Assembly: GCF_000495795.1 (NCBI RefSeq)
Contig: NZ_AWGD01000020.1
Coordinates: 1 to 64,000, forward strand
Reading direction: 5' to 3'
Length of the DNA stretch: 64,000 nt
Source: Asticcacaulis sp. AC460
Lineage (GTDB): Bacteria; Pseudomonadota; Alphaproteobacteria; Caulobacterales; Caulobacteraceae
In this document: piece by piece, positions 24,135-34,077 of the stretch
How positions within the stretch are numbered: the first letter of the stretch is position 1
Layout: each line of letters starts with the position of its first letter
Translations under genes and position numbers: made by a program
The notes under the pieces: model-generated
Seen by the model: only the letters and a program-made list of their open reading frames with translations
What the model was told of the DNA's origin: nothing
Databases searched by the model: none

Positions 24135-27100
24135 TTGCCGCCCGAGCCGCTGAAGAAAATCCTGGAAACCTTTCGCAAGCGCCCGCGGCTGTTCGTTTTC
24201 GGCTGGCTGCTGCTGATGTTGCTGGTGTTTGCCTGGCGGTTGTCGCTGGGGCCGATCCGCATAGACGGCATCCGTCCGGTTATCATTTCGCGCATCGAGG
24301 CCAGCCTGCCGGGTACGAAGGCCAGTATCGGCCATCTCGACCTGGCATGGTTCGCGGATTCGCGAGCTGTCGGCTTCCGTTTCGACAATTTGATAATTCA
24401 GGACTCCTCGAAGCGTACCATTGTCCGCGCCGGGCGGTTGGAGACGGCCCTGGCGGCCGACAGTCTCATCCTGGCGCACTTTGCGCCCGCCCGTCTGACG
24501 GCCAGCGACGTCCTGGTCGTCGCCTCGGTTTCGAAGGAGGGGCGCTACGAACTGGGGTTCGATGCCCGTGGCAAGCCCGATACCGGCCCGGCGGGACTGG
24601 ACCGGTTCTTCTTCGACCTGACCGGCCAGGAAAAGCTGGGCCGGCCGGTCAGTTTCGCCCGCCAGGTCAGCGTCCGCAACGCCCGACTGCGGCTGATCCA
24701 GGAAGACTCGGACCTGGACTGGACGGCGCAGATCGCCGCCATCGATTTTTCCAAGCTGAGGGGGAAGCTGGAGGCCAAGGCCCAACTGACCATCACCGGC
24801 GCCGACAGCCAGGCCAGTTTCCAGGCCCAGGCCAATGGCCTGATCGGTTTGAAACAGGCGTCCATCTCGGCCAATCTGAAACAGCTGGTGCCGGCCCATG
24901 TCTTCCCGTCGGTTGGGGTGACGCGCTACCTGTCGCGCATCGACGCGCCGGTGAACGGCCTGGCCCGTATCGACTACAGCCTGGCCCGGGGCTTCGACGG
25001 CGCCTGGGTCGACCTCGACGCCGGCGCCGGCCAGGTTGAGATGGGCGGCAGTCATCAGGTCTTCGAAAGCGCCCGTATCCGCGCCAGCTACAATTCCACC
25101 GACCACACCGCGCAGTTCCAGACCTTTCGTGTGCGCTCGCATCTTCTCGACACCGACCTGTCGGGCAAGGTCGTCATTGAGCCGGCTGATCCCAAGAAGA
25201 AGCGCGACCTGAAGATCGGGTTTGATTTTTCCGGGCCGCGCCTGACCGGGCGTCTGGCGGACGACTTTTCGCGCCAGACCCTGACCGACGCGCATTTCAA
25301 GGGCGCCTATATCCCTCAACAGCGCCGGCTGGAGATCGAGACCGGGAAGGGCTCACTCAACGGCGCGCCGTTCGAAAGCCAGGGCGTCGTCTATACCGAC
25401 GCGCAGGGAAGGCTGGGGGCCGACCTCACGGCGCAGATCAATGGCCATTTCACCAAGGACGAGGTCTTCGCCTTCTGGCCCGAAGACCTGTCGCCCGGGA
25501 CTCGCAGCGAGCTGATCAAGCGCATCCAGGGCGGAGACTACGCCAATGCCGACTTTGTTTTGAAGGCACCGCCGGGCCATTTCGAGCATGACCAGCTCCA
25601 GGACGAAGACCTGCGCCTCGACTTCGACTTCGACAATCTGGGCCTGATGATCGAAGAGCGGATGGAACACGCCACCGGCCTGCGCGGCCATGGCACCCTG
25701 CTGGGCAACAGTTTCACCATGGATGTCGACGCCGGTCGCCTGGTCGATGTCGTTTTGACCAAGGGGGCGCTGGATGTCCCCGACTTCCATGACCATGCCA
25801 CGAAGACTTCGATCTGGCTGGAGGCCGAGGGTGACGCCGTGGCGGTGATCGAGGCGGTCGATCCGCTGGCCGACGGCGGTTTGGCGCAGGCGGGGCTGAC
25901 GCGCGAACGCATGACCGGCCGGGCCACGGTTCGTGTCGATATCGCCTTCCCGACCTTCGGTGTGACCAATGACAATTTCGACCTCCGCTTCGACGGCCGG
26001 ATCACCGACGCGTCGATGACCCAGGCGGCCCTGGGATGGGACCTCAGCGAAGGCGCGCTGACGGTCAAGGGCGACCTGATAGCCGACCGGATCGAGGTTG
26101 CCGGGCCTGCCAAGGTCGGGCCCTATGCCGGCGACATCACCTACACGACCCATTTCGACGCGCCGGGGGCCGAGGTCGACTTTACCGGTAGCTTCAACGC
26201 CGCCCAGTTCGGTGGTTCGCCGCGCGTGCCGGTAGCGATCACCGGCCATTTCGCCATGGCCGGCGGGAAGGGCGAAGGCACGGTCGATGCCGATATCTTC
26301 CGCGGCACCGTCAACTGGGAAGGCGACGGCGGTGAAGTTGAGAATGGGAGACCGTCCCAGGTCGTGATCGAAGGCGCCACCCTGGCCGAAGGCATGCAGG
26401 CGCAAGGCCTGCCGGTGTTCGAACGGTTGAAGCGCGAACTGCCGACGCGGATTTCCCTGTTGCGGTCGGGGGAGATCTGGTCCGGCGAGGTCGATGCCGA
26501 AGCCCTGTCCGGCGATATCGCCTATATCGAGGGCAAGCGGGCGCGCCTGGTCTACAAGTCGATCATCACGCCCGATGAGGCGCGCGAACTGGGTTATGGC
26601 GGCCTGCCGGTGTTCAACCAGGCTCGCCACCTGACCGTCAATGTCGCCCTGGACGACCAGTCCAAGGAAGCCCTTCTGAAGCTGGACGATATCAATGCCG
26701 TGCTGGGCTGGTCCGAGGTCGAGGGCAGCGACGAACTGCTGCGTCGTCTGAAAATGACCGTGCTGCCGCAGGACTGGGAAACCCTGGGCCTGCCGCCGGC
26801 CTTCTTTAGTCCCGCCAAGCCGGTGGATGTCACCGCCTTGTGGCAACAGGCCGGCGGCCACCTGCGCGGCGAAGTCAGGTTGCTGGGGCAAGTGGTTGAT
26901 TTCGATATGCCTTCACGGGATGCCGTGGCGCCGGCCGACCCCTATACGCTGCGCGTCGAAGGCAAGGTGACCGACGAGGTCTTGCGCGCCCTTGGCTACA
27001 ATCACGACCCGATCGAGATTGCCGGCGACACCGGCTTTGTCTTCAGCCTGTATGAGACGCCCGGTCATCCGGCGGCCCTGGTCAATGTCGACGCCCGGGC

Positions 27101-28301
27101 GGCGGAGCTGCGCATCAAGGCGACCGACTGGGACAAGCCGGCAGGCGAGGCGGCACGCTTTGCCATTTCGATGGACGACAAGGGCGATGGCCAAAAGGGC
27201 GTCAATGTCTCGCGCATCGCCGGCGCGGGCGACCAGATCCGCATCGATGGGCGGGCTTCGTTCGACGCAGACGGAAAGCTGGAATTCGCTGATTTTTCCG
27301 ATCTTTATCTCAACAACTTCATTGACGTCCGCTATCAGTATTTTGCCGCGGATACGTCGGATGTCATCTCGATCAGTGGCCGCCAGCTGGATCTGCGGCC
27401 GTGGCTGAAGGGCCCGGACAAGTCCGGCCGACCGGTCGCCAAACCGGTGTCGGCGCCGGGTGTCAAACGCACGCAGGATATCCGTCCCGTCCACCTGGTG
27501 GTCGATCTCGACCAGTTGAAGATGTCAACGGAAGGCGCCTTCAGCCGGTTCAATGTCGATCTGAGCTGGGATGGCCGCAGCGGCCTGACGGGCGAAGGGG
27601 CAGCGATTACGGCCGATGGCAAGCCGGTGACCCTGACCTTGAAATCCCAGGGAACCTACAGCCTGTTCAGCGTGATGACGGCGGATTTGGGCAGTGTTAT
27701 CCGCACGGCGTCGGGCGGCCGCAATGTCTGGGGTGGTGATGCGGTGATTGAGGGCGCCTATATGGACGGGCAGATCGACGCGACGCTGAAGGGCGAGGAT
27801 GTCCGCGTCAAGCAGATCCCGGTCATGGCGCAGTTGCTGACGGTGGCTTCGTTGCAAGGGGTGGCCGATACCCTGACCGGCGAGGGGATTGCCTTCTCGG
27901 ACTTCGAATTCCCGGTGCGCTATCGCGACCATACCCTGTTCATCGATAACGGCTGGGCCGAAGGCGAGGCCATGGGCTTCAGCCTGCGCGGGACGACCAA
28001 TTTCGAGGCCAAGACGATGGATTTCGACGGCACCCTGATCCCGGCCTATCGCGTCAACGCGCTGTTCGGCAGTCTGGGGTCGAACGGCTTGGGGCTGCTG
28101 GGGCTGAAATACGGGCTCGGCGGAACGTACAAGACCCCGGCGCCGATGGTCGATCCGTTGTCGGTTATGATGCCGGGCTTTATCAAGGTGTGGGAACGCG
28201 ACCAGGAGAAGGTCGATCCGATCGCGGCTTTGAACCTGCCGCCGGTCAAGGAAAAGTTGGCCCAGATCCGCGAAGAAAGCGAAGCGCGTTCAAAGAATTA
28301 G
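24135..28301 (+). CDS. AsmA-like/YhdP-type large envelope protein (DUF3971-AsmA_C)
   Basis: 1388 residues. One N-terminal membrane anchor (LFVFGWLLLMLLVFAW) is followed by a very long, mainly beta-strand periplasmic region. The C-terminal part (ALNGEDVRVKQIPVMAQLLTVASLQGVADTLTGEGIAFSDFEFPVRYRDHTLFI ... TNFEAKTMDFDGTLIPAYRVN) is characteristic of AsmA-like/YhdP proteins. These are bridge-like proteins implicated in moving phospholipid between the inner and outer membranes. No ATG exists near the start; TTG 24135 is the only plausible start and has no clear ribosome-binding site, so the exact N-terminus is uncertain. The gene ends beside a 418-bp palindromic repeat. Confidence 0.88.
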   Translation: MPPEPLKKILETFRKRPRLFVFGWLLLMLLVFAWRLSLGPIRIDGIRPVIISRIEASLPGTKASIGHLDLAWFADSRAVGFRFDNLIIQDSSKRTIVRAGRLETALAADSLILAHFAPARLTASDVLVVASVSKEGRYELGFDARGKPDTGPAGLDRFFFDLTGQEKLGRPVSFARQVSVRNARLRLIQEDSDLDWTAQIAAIDFSKLRGKLEAKAQLTITGADSQASFQAQANGLIGLKQASISANLKQLVPAHVFPSVGVTRYLSRIDAPVNGLARIDYSLARGFDGAWVDLDAGAGQVEMGGSHQVFESARIRASYNSTDHTAQFQTFRVRSHLLDTDLSGKVVIEPADPKKKRDLKIGFDFSGPRLTGRLADDFSRQTLTDAHFKGAYIPQQRRLEIETGKGSLNGAPFESQGVVYTDAQGRLGADLTAQINGHFTKDEVFAFWPEDLSPGTRSELIKRIQGGDYANADFVLKAPPGHFEHDQLQDEDLRLDFDFDNLGLMIEERMEHATGLRGHGTLLGNSFTMDVDAGRLVDVVLTKGALDVPDFHDHATKTSIWLEAEGDAVAVIEAVDPLADGGLAQAGLTRERMTGRATVRVDIAFPTFGVTNDNFDLRFDGRITDASMTQAALGWDLSEGALTVKGDLIADRIEVAGPAKVGPYAGDITYTTHFDAPGAEVDFTGSFNAAQFGGSPRVPVAITGHFAMAGGKGEGTVDADIFRGTVNWEGDGGEVENGRPSQVVIEGATLAEGMQAQGLPVFERLKRELPTRISLLRSGEIWSGEVDAEALSGDIAYIEGKRARLVYKSIITPDEARELGYGGLPVFNQARHLTVNVALDDQSKEALLKLDDINAVLGWSEVEGSDELLRRLKMTVLPQDWETLGLPPAFFSPAKPVDVTALWQQAGGHLRGEVRLLGQVVDFDMPSRDAVAPADPYTLRVEGKVTDEVLRALGYNHDPIEIAGDTGFVFSLYETPGHPAALVNVDARAAELRIKATDWDKPAGEAARFAISMDDKGDGQKGVNVSRIAGAGDQIRIDGRASFDADGKLEFADFSDLYLNNFIDVRYQYFAADTSDVISISGRQLDLRPWLKGPDKSGRPVAKPVSAPGVKRTQDIRPVHLVVDLDQLKMSTEGAFSRFNVDLSWDGRSGLTGEGAAITADGKPVTLTLKSQGTYSLFSVMTADLGSVIRTASGGRNVWGGDAVIEGAYMDGQIDATLKGEDVRVKQIPVMAQLLTVASLQGVADTLTGEGIAFSDFEFPVRYRDHTLFIDNGWAEGEAMGFSLRGTTNFEAKTMDFDGTLIPAYRVNALFGSLGSNGLGLLGLKYGLGGTYKTPAPMVDPLSVMMPGFIKVWERDQEKVDPIAALNLPPVKEKLAQIREESEARSKN

Positions 28302-28322
28302 GCCGCGGTGCTTGTGTTGGTT

Positions 28323-28740
28323 CTGAACCTTTGCAAGAGGAACACGGAAGCCACGGAAGGCCGCTGCGCGGCGACACTGAAAACACGGAATTCCGGTTGA
28401 TCCGTCTCCCGCGCGAAGCGCCTTAATAGATTCTTCGTGTGCGTCAGAAGGTCCGTGGTAATGCCGTCGATCTGGCTTATCTGGCTGATCTGTGGACCAC
28501 ACTTAATGCAGGTAGCGGCGAGTTCGGACGTTGGAAATTCGACCGCCTTCGATCCGGCGGAACCTCGGCGAGGGTTGTCCACAGATAAGCCAGATCGACG
28601 GTGTTTATGGGCACCATAGGCGCATTATGTAGACATCAAGAGGCGCTTCGTGCGGGAGACGGGTCAACCGGAATTCCGTGTCTTCCGTGCCGCCGCGCAG
28701 CGGCTTCGGTGGCTTCCGTGTTCCTCTTGCAAGGGTTCAG
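28323..28740. repeat. Large nested palindromic repeat, family 2, copy A
   Basis: 418 bp between convergent genes. The outer arms (28323 to about 28430, and about 28632 to 28740) are ~108 bp, roughly 90% identical when inverted, starting CTGAACC and ending GGTTCAG. An inner inverted repeat carries ATCTGGCTTATCTGGC and the reverse form CCACAGATAAGCCAGAT. The loop has GGCGGAACCTCGGCGAGGG. The same parts recur at 33206-33469. Short open frames here (such as one reading MDNPRRGSAG) are by-products of the repeat. Confidence 0.88.
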
Positions 28741-28747
28741 GACAACC

Positions 28748-30019
28748 TCAGACTGGCTTCACCAGCAGGATCTTCTTCTTGCCCTGGGACACCTTGATGA
28801 CGCCGTCAGCGTTCAGGTCCGAAGCAGTTACCAGCTGGTTGCCGTCATTGATCGCCACGTCGTTGACCCGCAGACCGCCACCCTGGGCCAGGCGCCGTGC
28901 CTCGCCGTTCGATGAGGTCAGGCCGATCTTCGTCGCCAGGGCCGCCAGCATGATGCCTTCGTCCAGAACCGCGCGCTCGATTTCCACCGTCGGCAGGTCG
29001 GCCGACAGGACCCCCTGTTCGAACGCCTTCTGGGCCGTGTCGCGCGCCGTCGCCGCGGCTTCGCCGCCGTGCAGCAGTTTCGTCGCCTCGTCAGCCAGGA
29101 CCTTCTTGGCGTCGTTGATCTCGGCGCCTTCCAGCGCCTCCAGGCGGGCGATCTCGTCCAGCGGCAACTCCGTGAACAGGCGCAGGAAGCGGCCGACATC
29201 CTTGTCTTCCGCATTGCGCCAGTATTGCCAGTAATCGTAGGGCGACAGCAGGTCGGCGTTCAGCCACACCGCGCCCGAAGCCGTCTTGCCCATCTTGGCG
29301 CCCGACGCCGAGGTCAACAGTGGCGTGGTCAAGCCGAAGGCATGCGCACCCTCACGGCCTTCACCCATCCGGCGGGTCAGTTCGACGCCGTTGATGATGT
29401 TGCCCCACTGGTCCGAGCCGCCCATCTGCAGAATACAGTCGTTGCGCAGGTTCAACTCGCGGAAATCGACCGCCTGCATCAGCATGTAGTTGAATTCCAG
29501 GAAGGTCAGGGGCTGTTCGCGTTCCAGCCGCAGCTTGACCGAATCGAAGGTCATCATCCGGTTGATGGTGAAGTGCGGCCCAAAGGTGCGCAGGAATTCG
29601 ATATAGCCGTATTGCGACAACCAGTCGTCATTATTGACCATGGTCGCCTGGTTGCCAGTCTCACCGAAGGTGAGAAATTTCGTGAACACCTGTTTGATAC
29701 CGTTCAGGTTTTCGGCAATCTTGGCATCGTCCAGAAGCTGGCGCTGGGTGTCCTTGCCCGACGGGTCGCCGACCTTGGTCGTGCCCCCGCCCATCAGGAC
29801 GATCGGCTTGTGCCCCGTCTTCTGCAACCAGCGCAGCATCATGATCTGGACCAGGCTGCCGGCATGCAGCGACGACGCGGTGGCATCGAAGCCGATATAG
29901 CCGGTAATCATGCCTTTGGCCGCCAGGGCATCCAGCGCCTCGGCGTCGGTGCACTGGTGAATGAAGCCCCGCGACTGAAGCGTGCGCAGGAATTCGGATT
30001 TGAAGCTTGGCTCGGTCAT
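28748..30019 (-). CDS. tyrS: Tyrosyl-tRNA synthetase
   Basis: 423 residues from ATG 30019 ([19 protein letters not shown]); the longer frame to 30073 has a non-family N-terminus. This class I synthetase charges tRNA-Tyr. Visible motifs are [21 protein letters not shown] (HIGH region), [17 protein letters not shown] (tyrosine and ATP pocket) and KMGKTASG (KMSKS loop). A C-terminal S4 RNA-binding domain ([24 protein letters not shown]) follows. Length is typical. It is divergent from anmK across 87 bp and convergent with the AsmA-like gene across the palindromic repeat. Confidence 0.97.
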   Translation of the reverse strand: MTEPSFKSEFLRTLQSRGFIHQCTDAEALDALAAKGMITGYIGFDATASSLHAGSLVQIMMLRWLQKTGHKPIVLMGGGTTKVGDPSGKDTQRQLLDDAKIAENLNGIKQVFTKFLTFGETGNQATMVNNDDWLSQYGYIEFLRTFGPHFTINRMMTFDSVKLRLEREQPLTFLEFNYMLMQAVDFRELNLRNDCILQMGGSDQWGNIINGVELTRRMGEGREGAHAFGLTTPLLTSASGAKMGKTASGAVWLNADLLSPYDYWQYWRNAEDKDVGRFLRLFTELPLDEIARLEALEGAEINDAKKVLADEATKLLHGGEAAATARDTAQKAFEQGVLSADLPTVEIERAVLDEGIMLAALATKIGLTSSNGEARRLAQGGGLRVNDVAINDGNQLVTASDLNADGVIKVSQGKKKILLVKPV

Positions 30020-30106
30020 GATTTGCGTGCAGTATCGGTGTGAAACAGAGAGAACGGTGTGTGACGAAAGCACCGTCCGGCGTCAAGTCAAGGCGTGGAG
30101 AAATTC

Positions 30107-31234
30107 ATGAAAGTGTTGGGATTCATGACCGGAACGTCGTTGGACGGGATCGACCTGGCGATCCTGGACACCGATGGCGAAGCCATTGCCGATTTCGGGC
30201 CGTGGGCGGAAAAGCCCATGCCACCGGCCGTGCGCGGTATCCTCGAAAACGCCGTGCGCGCCGCCCTGGGCTGGCCCCGCGGCGCGGCCGAGCCTGCTGT
30301 GTTCGAGGAAGCCCGCCGGGTCCTGGTCGGATTTCATCTTGAAGCGGCGGATCATTTCCTCCGGCAGAACGGCTTGAGTTTCAAAGATATCGAGCTGATG
30401 GGGGTGCATGGCCAGACGGTCCTGCACGAACGCCCCCAGGCCGGCCGCAAGGGCCGCACGGTGCAGCTGTTCGACGGCCAGGCCTTTGCCGACGCCACCG
30501 GCGTGACCGTAGTCAGCGACTTCCGCCAGGCCGATGTCGCCGCCGGCGGGGAAGGCGCGCCGCTGGCCCCAGTTTATCACCGCGCCCTGGTGCAGAAGGC
30601 GGGGCTGGAGCTTCCGGTCGTGGTGGTCAATCTCGGGGGGGTCGCCAACATCACCCTGATCGACGAACATCTGACGGCGCTGGATACCGGCCCGGCCAAC
30701 GGGCTGATGGACCAGTGGATGCGCCAGCACGGCCGCGGTGATTACGACCACGAAGGCCAACTGGCGGCGTCCGGTGTTGTGAAGGACGAAGTGGTCGCCG
30801 CCTATATGGGCCATCCCTATTTCGCGGCCTCGGCGCCCAAGTCGCTGGACCGCTACGACTTCACCCTGGAGCGGGTCCAGGGCATGGCGATCGAGGACGG
30901 CATGGCGACCCTGTCGGCCTTTACCCTGCAAAGCCTGCTGGCCGGAATCGACCAGGTCGGCGCGACACCGAAGACCGTCATCCTGGCCGGAGGCGGCCGC
31001 CACAACGCCCATCTGGTGCGCGGCATCACCGCGGCCTTGGCGCCGGCGAAGGTGGTGCTGGCCGAGGATCTGGGCTGGCGCGGCGGCGCAGTCGAGGCCG
31101 AGGCCTTCGCCTATATGGCGGCGCGGTCCCTGCGTGGATTGCCGATTTCCTTCCCGGGTACGACCTCGGCGCCGGAGCCCTTGACCGGCGGCGTGATCTC
31201 TTCGCCGAGAGGGCGCAGCCAGTCGGTCGCCTGA
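30107..31234 (+). CDS. anmK: Anhydro-N-acetylmuramic acid kinase
   Basis: 375 residues from ATG 30107, with GTGGAG 6 nt upstream; GTG 30095 falls inside that site. AnmK opens and phosphorylates 1,6-anhydro-MurNAc to MurNAc-6-phosphate in peptidoglycan recycling. The ATP-binding start GFMTGTSLDGIDLAILD, VHGQTVLHERP, FRQADVAAGGEGAPLAP and the NLGGVANIT, DTGPANGLMDQW and GGGRHN motifs are all present. It fits the cell-wall theme of this region (amiC, PBP1A, ldpA) but is not in the same operon. Confidence 0.96.
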   Translation: MKVLGFMTGTSLDGIDLAILDTDGEAIADFGPWAEKPMPPAVRGILENAVRAALGWPRGAAEPAVFEEARRVLVGFHLEAADHFLRQNGLSFKDIELMGVHGQTVLHERPQAGRKGRTVQLFDGQAFADATGVTVVSDFRQADVAAGGEGAPLAPVYHRALVQKAGLELPVVVVNLGGVANITLIDEHLTALDTGPANGLMDQWMRQHGRGDYDHEGQLAASGVVKDEVVAAYMGHPYFAASAPKSLDRYDFTLERVQGMAIEDGMATLSAFTLQSLLAGIDQVGATPKTVILAGGGRHNAHLVRGITAALAPAKVVLAEDLGWRGGAVEAEAFAYMAARSLRGLPISFPGTTSAPEPLTGGVISSPRGRSQSVA

Positions 31235-31304
31235 GCCGGGAAAGCCGATCCTATCGCTTTCTTATGTTGCGTGGCCGACACTGGATCTTCTGAGGAGACC
31301 CAGT

Positions 31305-31724
31305 ATGAAGTACGTTGCGCTTATTCTGCTGAGCCTGGCCGCCTGTGCGCCGCGAACCGAAACCGTACCCACTGCCTCGTCCGAGGTCGCCAGTGCGGCA
31401 CCGGCAGCGTCCGTCATGACGCCGGTTGCAACGGGCGATGTCATTCCGGACGCCTTTACTGGGCGTTGGGACGCCAGCACGGCCGCCTGTGCCGACGGCA
31501 GCGAATTGAAGCTGGAAATCGCGCCGAAGGACCTGCAATTCTATGAAAGCCGCGGCGCCGTCGAAACCGTGTCGATCGCAGGTCCCACGGACATTACCGT
31601 CGTCGCGGAGATGTCGGGTGAGGGCGCGCAATGGCAGAGGACCCTGCGCATGGTGCTGGGCGAGAGCGGTAAGACCCTGACCATCGACGGCGGTACCGGC
31701 GGAGTCAGAATTCGCTGCCCGTGA
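31305..31724 (+). CDS. Small lipoprotein of unknown function
   Basis: 139 residues. The lipobox LSLAAC places the lipid-modified Cys at residue 14, so it should be anchored to a membrane facing the periplasm. An Ala/Pro/Thr-rich linker (~16-45) leads to a compact C-terminal domain starting DAFTGRWDASTAACADGSELKLEI, which resembles the lipocalin-like or META-type small domains found in alphaproteobacterial lipoproteins. Two more Cys (one in TAACADGS, one in IRCP at the end) may pair. AGGAG lies just upstream of the ATG. The family is not recognised with confidence. Confidence 0.75.
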   Translation: MKYVALILLSLAACAPRTETVPTASSEVASAAPAASVMTPVATGDVIPDAFTGRWDASTAACADGSELKLEIAPKDLQFYESRGAVETVSIAGPTDITVVAEMSGEGAQWQRTLRMVLGESGKTLTIDGGTGGVRIRCP

Positions 31725-31802
31725 CAGATTTGTAATCCTCCGCGCCTTGGAGCCGCTTGGCCGCTGTGTTAGTCACGGTAGATACGTGTTGGGGAGGCTT
31801 CG

Positions 31803-33188
31803 ATGGCTGGAAAATCGTTCTTGGGAGTTGGCGCGGTGTTCGCCCTGATGGTGGCCGCGGGGGCCGCCTTAGCCGTCACGCCGGAGCAGTCCGCCCGCAT
31901 CGACATGGTGGTGCAACAGGCCATGGCCGCCAACCAGACGCCTTCGGCCCAGGTGGCTGTGGTCGAAAAGGGCAAGATCGCCTTTTCCAAGGCCTATGGT
32001 CTGGCCCAGATCGGACCGGATGTGCCGGCGACGACGGCGTCGCGCTATCAGATCGCCTCGGTTTCCAAGGCCTTTACTGCCGCGGCGGTGATGCTGCTGG
32101 TCGATGACGGTAAGCTCTCGATGGAGGACAAGGTCTCCAAGTGGTTCCCGGAGCTGACCCAGGCCAACGACATCACCATCCGCCAGTTGCTGAGCCATAC
32201 CTCGGGCTATTCCGACTACTGGCCACAGGACTATGTCATGCCGTCGGTCCAGGGCCAGACCACGCCGCGCGCCATTATGGATCAGTTCGCCAGGGCGCCG
32301 CTGGACTATCAACCCGGCGAGGACTGGCAATATTCCAATACCGGCTTCGTCGTCGCCGGGCAGATCGTCGAAAAGGTCTCCGGCAAGCCGCTCTACAAGT
32401 TCATCGAGGACCGCATCTTCAAACCGGCCGGGATTACCGATGGTCTGGATGCTTCGGCCGTCGAGCTGAAGGCGCCCGATGCCGTGGGTTACCAGCGTCA
32501 GGGTTTGGGCCCGAACCGGTTGACGCCCAAGGCGGGGCGCAATTGGCCCTACGGGTCGTGGCCACTGGCTTTGACTGCGGAAGATGTCGCCAAGTGGGAC
32601 ATGACCCTGATCCGCCGGTCATTGTTGTCGCCGGCGGGGCATGACATTCAGATCCAGACGGTCAAGCTGAACAACGGTAAGGACACCGGCTACGCCATGG
32701 GGTGGTTCGTCGCCAAGACCAATGGCCGGACTCTGGTGTCGCATGGCGGCGAGGGCGCGGGTTATCTGACCGAAAACCGTATCTATCTCGAGGACGGGGT
32801 GGCGATCGTGGTGTTGACCAACACCATGACCGGTTCGGCGCACGGCGATATCGCCGACCGTATTGCCTATATCCTGCTGCCGCAAACCGGTGTCGATGCG
32901 AAAGTGCTGGCCACGTTCGAAGCGCTCCAGAAAGGCGAGGCGGACCGTTCGGCCTTCACGGATAATTTCAACGATTTCCTGAGCGAGCGGGCCCTAGCGG
33001 ACCACCGCGAGAATTTGGGTGCCATGGGTGCGCCGATCCAGTTCACGCTGGCCCGGTCGAGCAATCGTGGCGGCATGGAGATGCGCAGCTATCGTCTGCG
33101 GATGGAGAACGGCAAGGATTTGCGCTTAAGCGTCTATGTCACCAAGGAAGGCAAGTTCGAGCAGTTCCTGATGTATGGGGTGAACTGA
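31803..33188 (+). CDS. Exported serine hydrolase, class C beta-lactamase/PBP4* family
   Basis: 461 residues with a signal peptide (FLGVGAVFALMVAAGAALA). The beta-lactamase-fold domain (~30-360) has the nucleophile SVSK in YQIASVSKAFTAAAVM, the YSN motif in WQYSNTGFVVAG and HGG in TLVSHGGEGAGYL. These make it a catalytically complete member of the Beta-lactamase (PF00144-type) superfamily, which includes esterases, D-aminopeptidases and AmpC. The C-terminal ~90 residues form an extra beta domain. Substrate cannot be inferred. AGG precedes the ATG. A palindromic repeat starts 18 bp after the stop. Confidence 0.9.
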   Translation: MAGKSFLGVGAVFALMVAAGAALAVTPEQSARIDMVVQQAMAANQTPSAQVAVVEKGKIAFSKAYGLAQIGPDVPATTASRYQIASVSKAFTAAAVMLLVDDGKLSMEDKVSKWFPELTQANDITIRQLLSHTSGYSDYWPQDYVMPSVQGQTTPRAIMDQFARAPLDYQPGEDWQYSNTGFVVAGQIVEKVSGKPLYKFIEDRIFKPAGITDGLDASAVELKAPDAVGYQRQGLGPNRLTPKAGRNWPYGSWPLALTAEDVAKWDMTLIRRSLLSPAGHDIQIQTVKLNNGKDTGYAMGWFVAKTNGRTLVSHGGEGAGYLTENRIYLEDGVAIVVLTNTMTGSAHGDIADRIAYILLPQTGVDAKVLATFEALQKGEADRSAFTDNFNDFLSERALADHRENLGAMGAPIQFTLARSSNRGGMEMRSYRLRMENGKDLRLSVYVTKEGKFEQFLMYGVN

Positions 33189-33205
33189 ATATTGATGAAA
33201 GGGCG

Positions 33206-33469
33206 CCTCCCGCGCGAAGCGCCTTCAATCATTCGCTTACATGCCGGTTGAGTGCGTAGACGCCGTCCATCTGGCTTATCTGGCTTATCTGTGGACAACC
33301 CTTTGCGTCGGCTCCGTCGTACCGGAGAGCGGCATTTTATAACCGCCTCCATCGCTGCGGAACCTCGGCGAGGGCTATCCACAGATAAGCCAGATAAGCC
33401 AGATGGACAGTGGTAATGAGACGATTCAGCAGGCCGCGTACCCTCTTTAAAGGCGCTTCGCGCGGGAGG
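33206..33469. repeat. Large nested palindromic repeat, family 2, copy B
   Basis: 264 bp between convergent genes. Outer perfect arms are CCTCCCGCGCGAAGCGCCTT (33206-33225) and its inverse at 33450-33469. Inner perfect 31-bp arms are at 33265-33295 and 33378-33408 (core ATCTGGCTTATCTGGC). A shared GCGGAACCTCGGCGAGGG lies at about 33357-33374. It shares arms, order and loop motif with copy A at 28323-28740 but lacks the outermost CTGAACC arms. Confidence 0.9.
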
Positions 33470-33472
33470 GGG

Positions 33473-34075
33473 CTACGCAAAATGCGTACTGATGGCGTCC
33501 ACCACGTCGTTTGGGCGGGTGTGGATCAGGTCGTGTTCGCCGCCCGGGACGACCATCAACCGAGCGTTCGGCAGATACTGCTCGAAGTGCCGACCCACCG
33601 CAAGCGGGCTGATCGGATCGTTGTCGCCCCAGATCAGCAGGGTCGATTGGTGGATGTTGAGGAGGTCATGGGAGACGTCCGGCCGTTGATCGATAACCCA
33701 ATCGGCCACTTGGGGGAATTCGCGGCGGTACTCCGGCCGCCAGTCGTGGGCGCCCAGGGCCGAGACATCCATGCCGCCAGCCGTCACCGCCAGAACCAGC
33801 CGCCGCACCTTGTCGGGATGGCGCAAAGCCACAGTCAAGGCGATGGCGCCGCCCATGGACTGTGCCAGCAGGTCGACAGGTTCGCCGCCAAGTTGGGCTT
33901 CGACCAGGCCGACCAGATCGTCGTAGCTATTGACCGCCGGATCCGGCGGATTGGCGCCAAGGCCGGGCCAGCCGAAATAGGTCTTATGCCAATCGACGGG
34001 GAGCCTGTCGCCCAAAGGCCGCCAGAAGTCAGGATTGCCGCCGACGCCCGGCAGGAAGAACAGGCGCCGAGCCAT
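33473..34075 (-). CDS. Alpha/beta hydrolase
   Basis: 200 residues, compact. The nucleophile elbow is AQSMGG (Ser73) in VDLLAQSMGGAIALTVALRHPDKVRRLVLAV; the acid is probably in LLIWGDNDPISP and the base in VVPGGEHDLIHT. The oxyanion region FFLPGVGGNPDFW fits the family. It is similar to short lipase/esterase or carboxylesterase-type enzymes; the substrate is unknown. It follows a second alpha/beta hydrolase by 2 nt on the same strand, so the pair is one operon. Its stop lies 4 bp from repeat copy B. Confidence 0.88.
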   Translation of the reverse strand: MARRLFFLPGVGGNPDFWRPLGDRLPVDWHKTYFGWPGLGANPPDPAVNSYDDLVGLVEAQLGGEPVDLLAQSMGGAIALTVALRHPDKVRRLVLAVTAGGMDVSALGAHDWRPEYRREFPQVADWVIDQRPDVSHDLLNIHQSTLLIWGDNDPISPLAVGRHFEQYLPNARLMVVPGGEHDLIHTRPNDVVDAISTHFA

Positions 34076-34077
34076 TT

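Noticed and set aside
28298-28582. Small minus-strand frames in the family 2 repeats (MDNPRRGSAG..., also 33134-33382 MDSPRRGSA...)
   Set aside because: The similarity between them comes from the shared DNA repeat; no ribosome-binding site and frames break at repeat edges.
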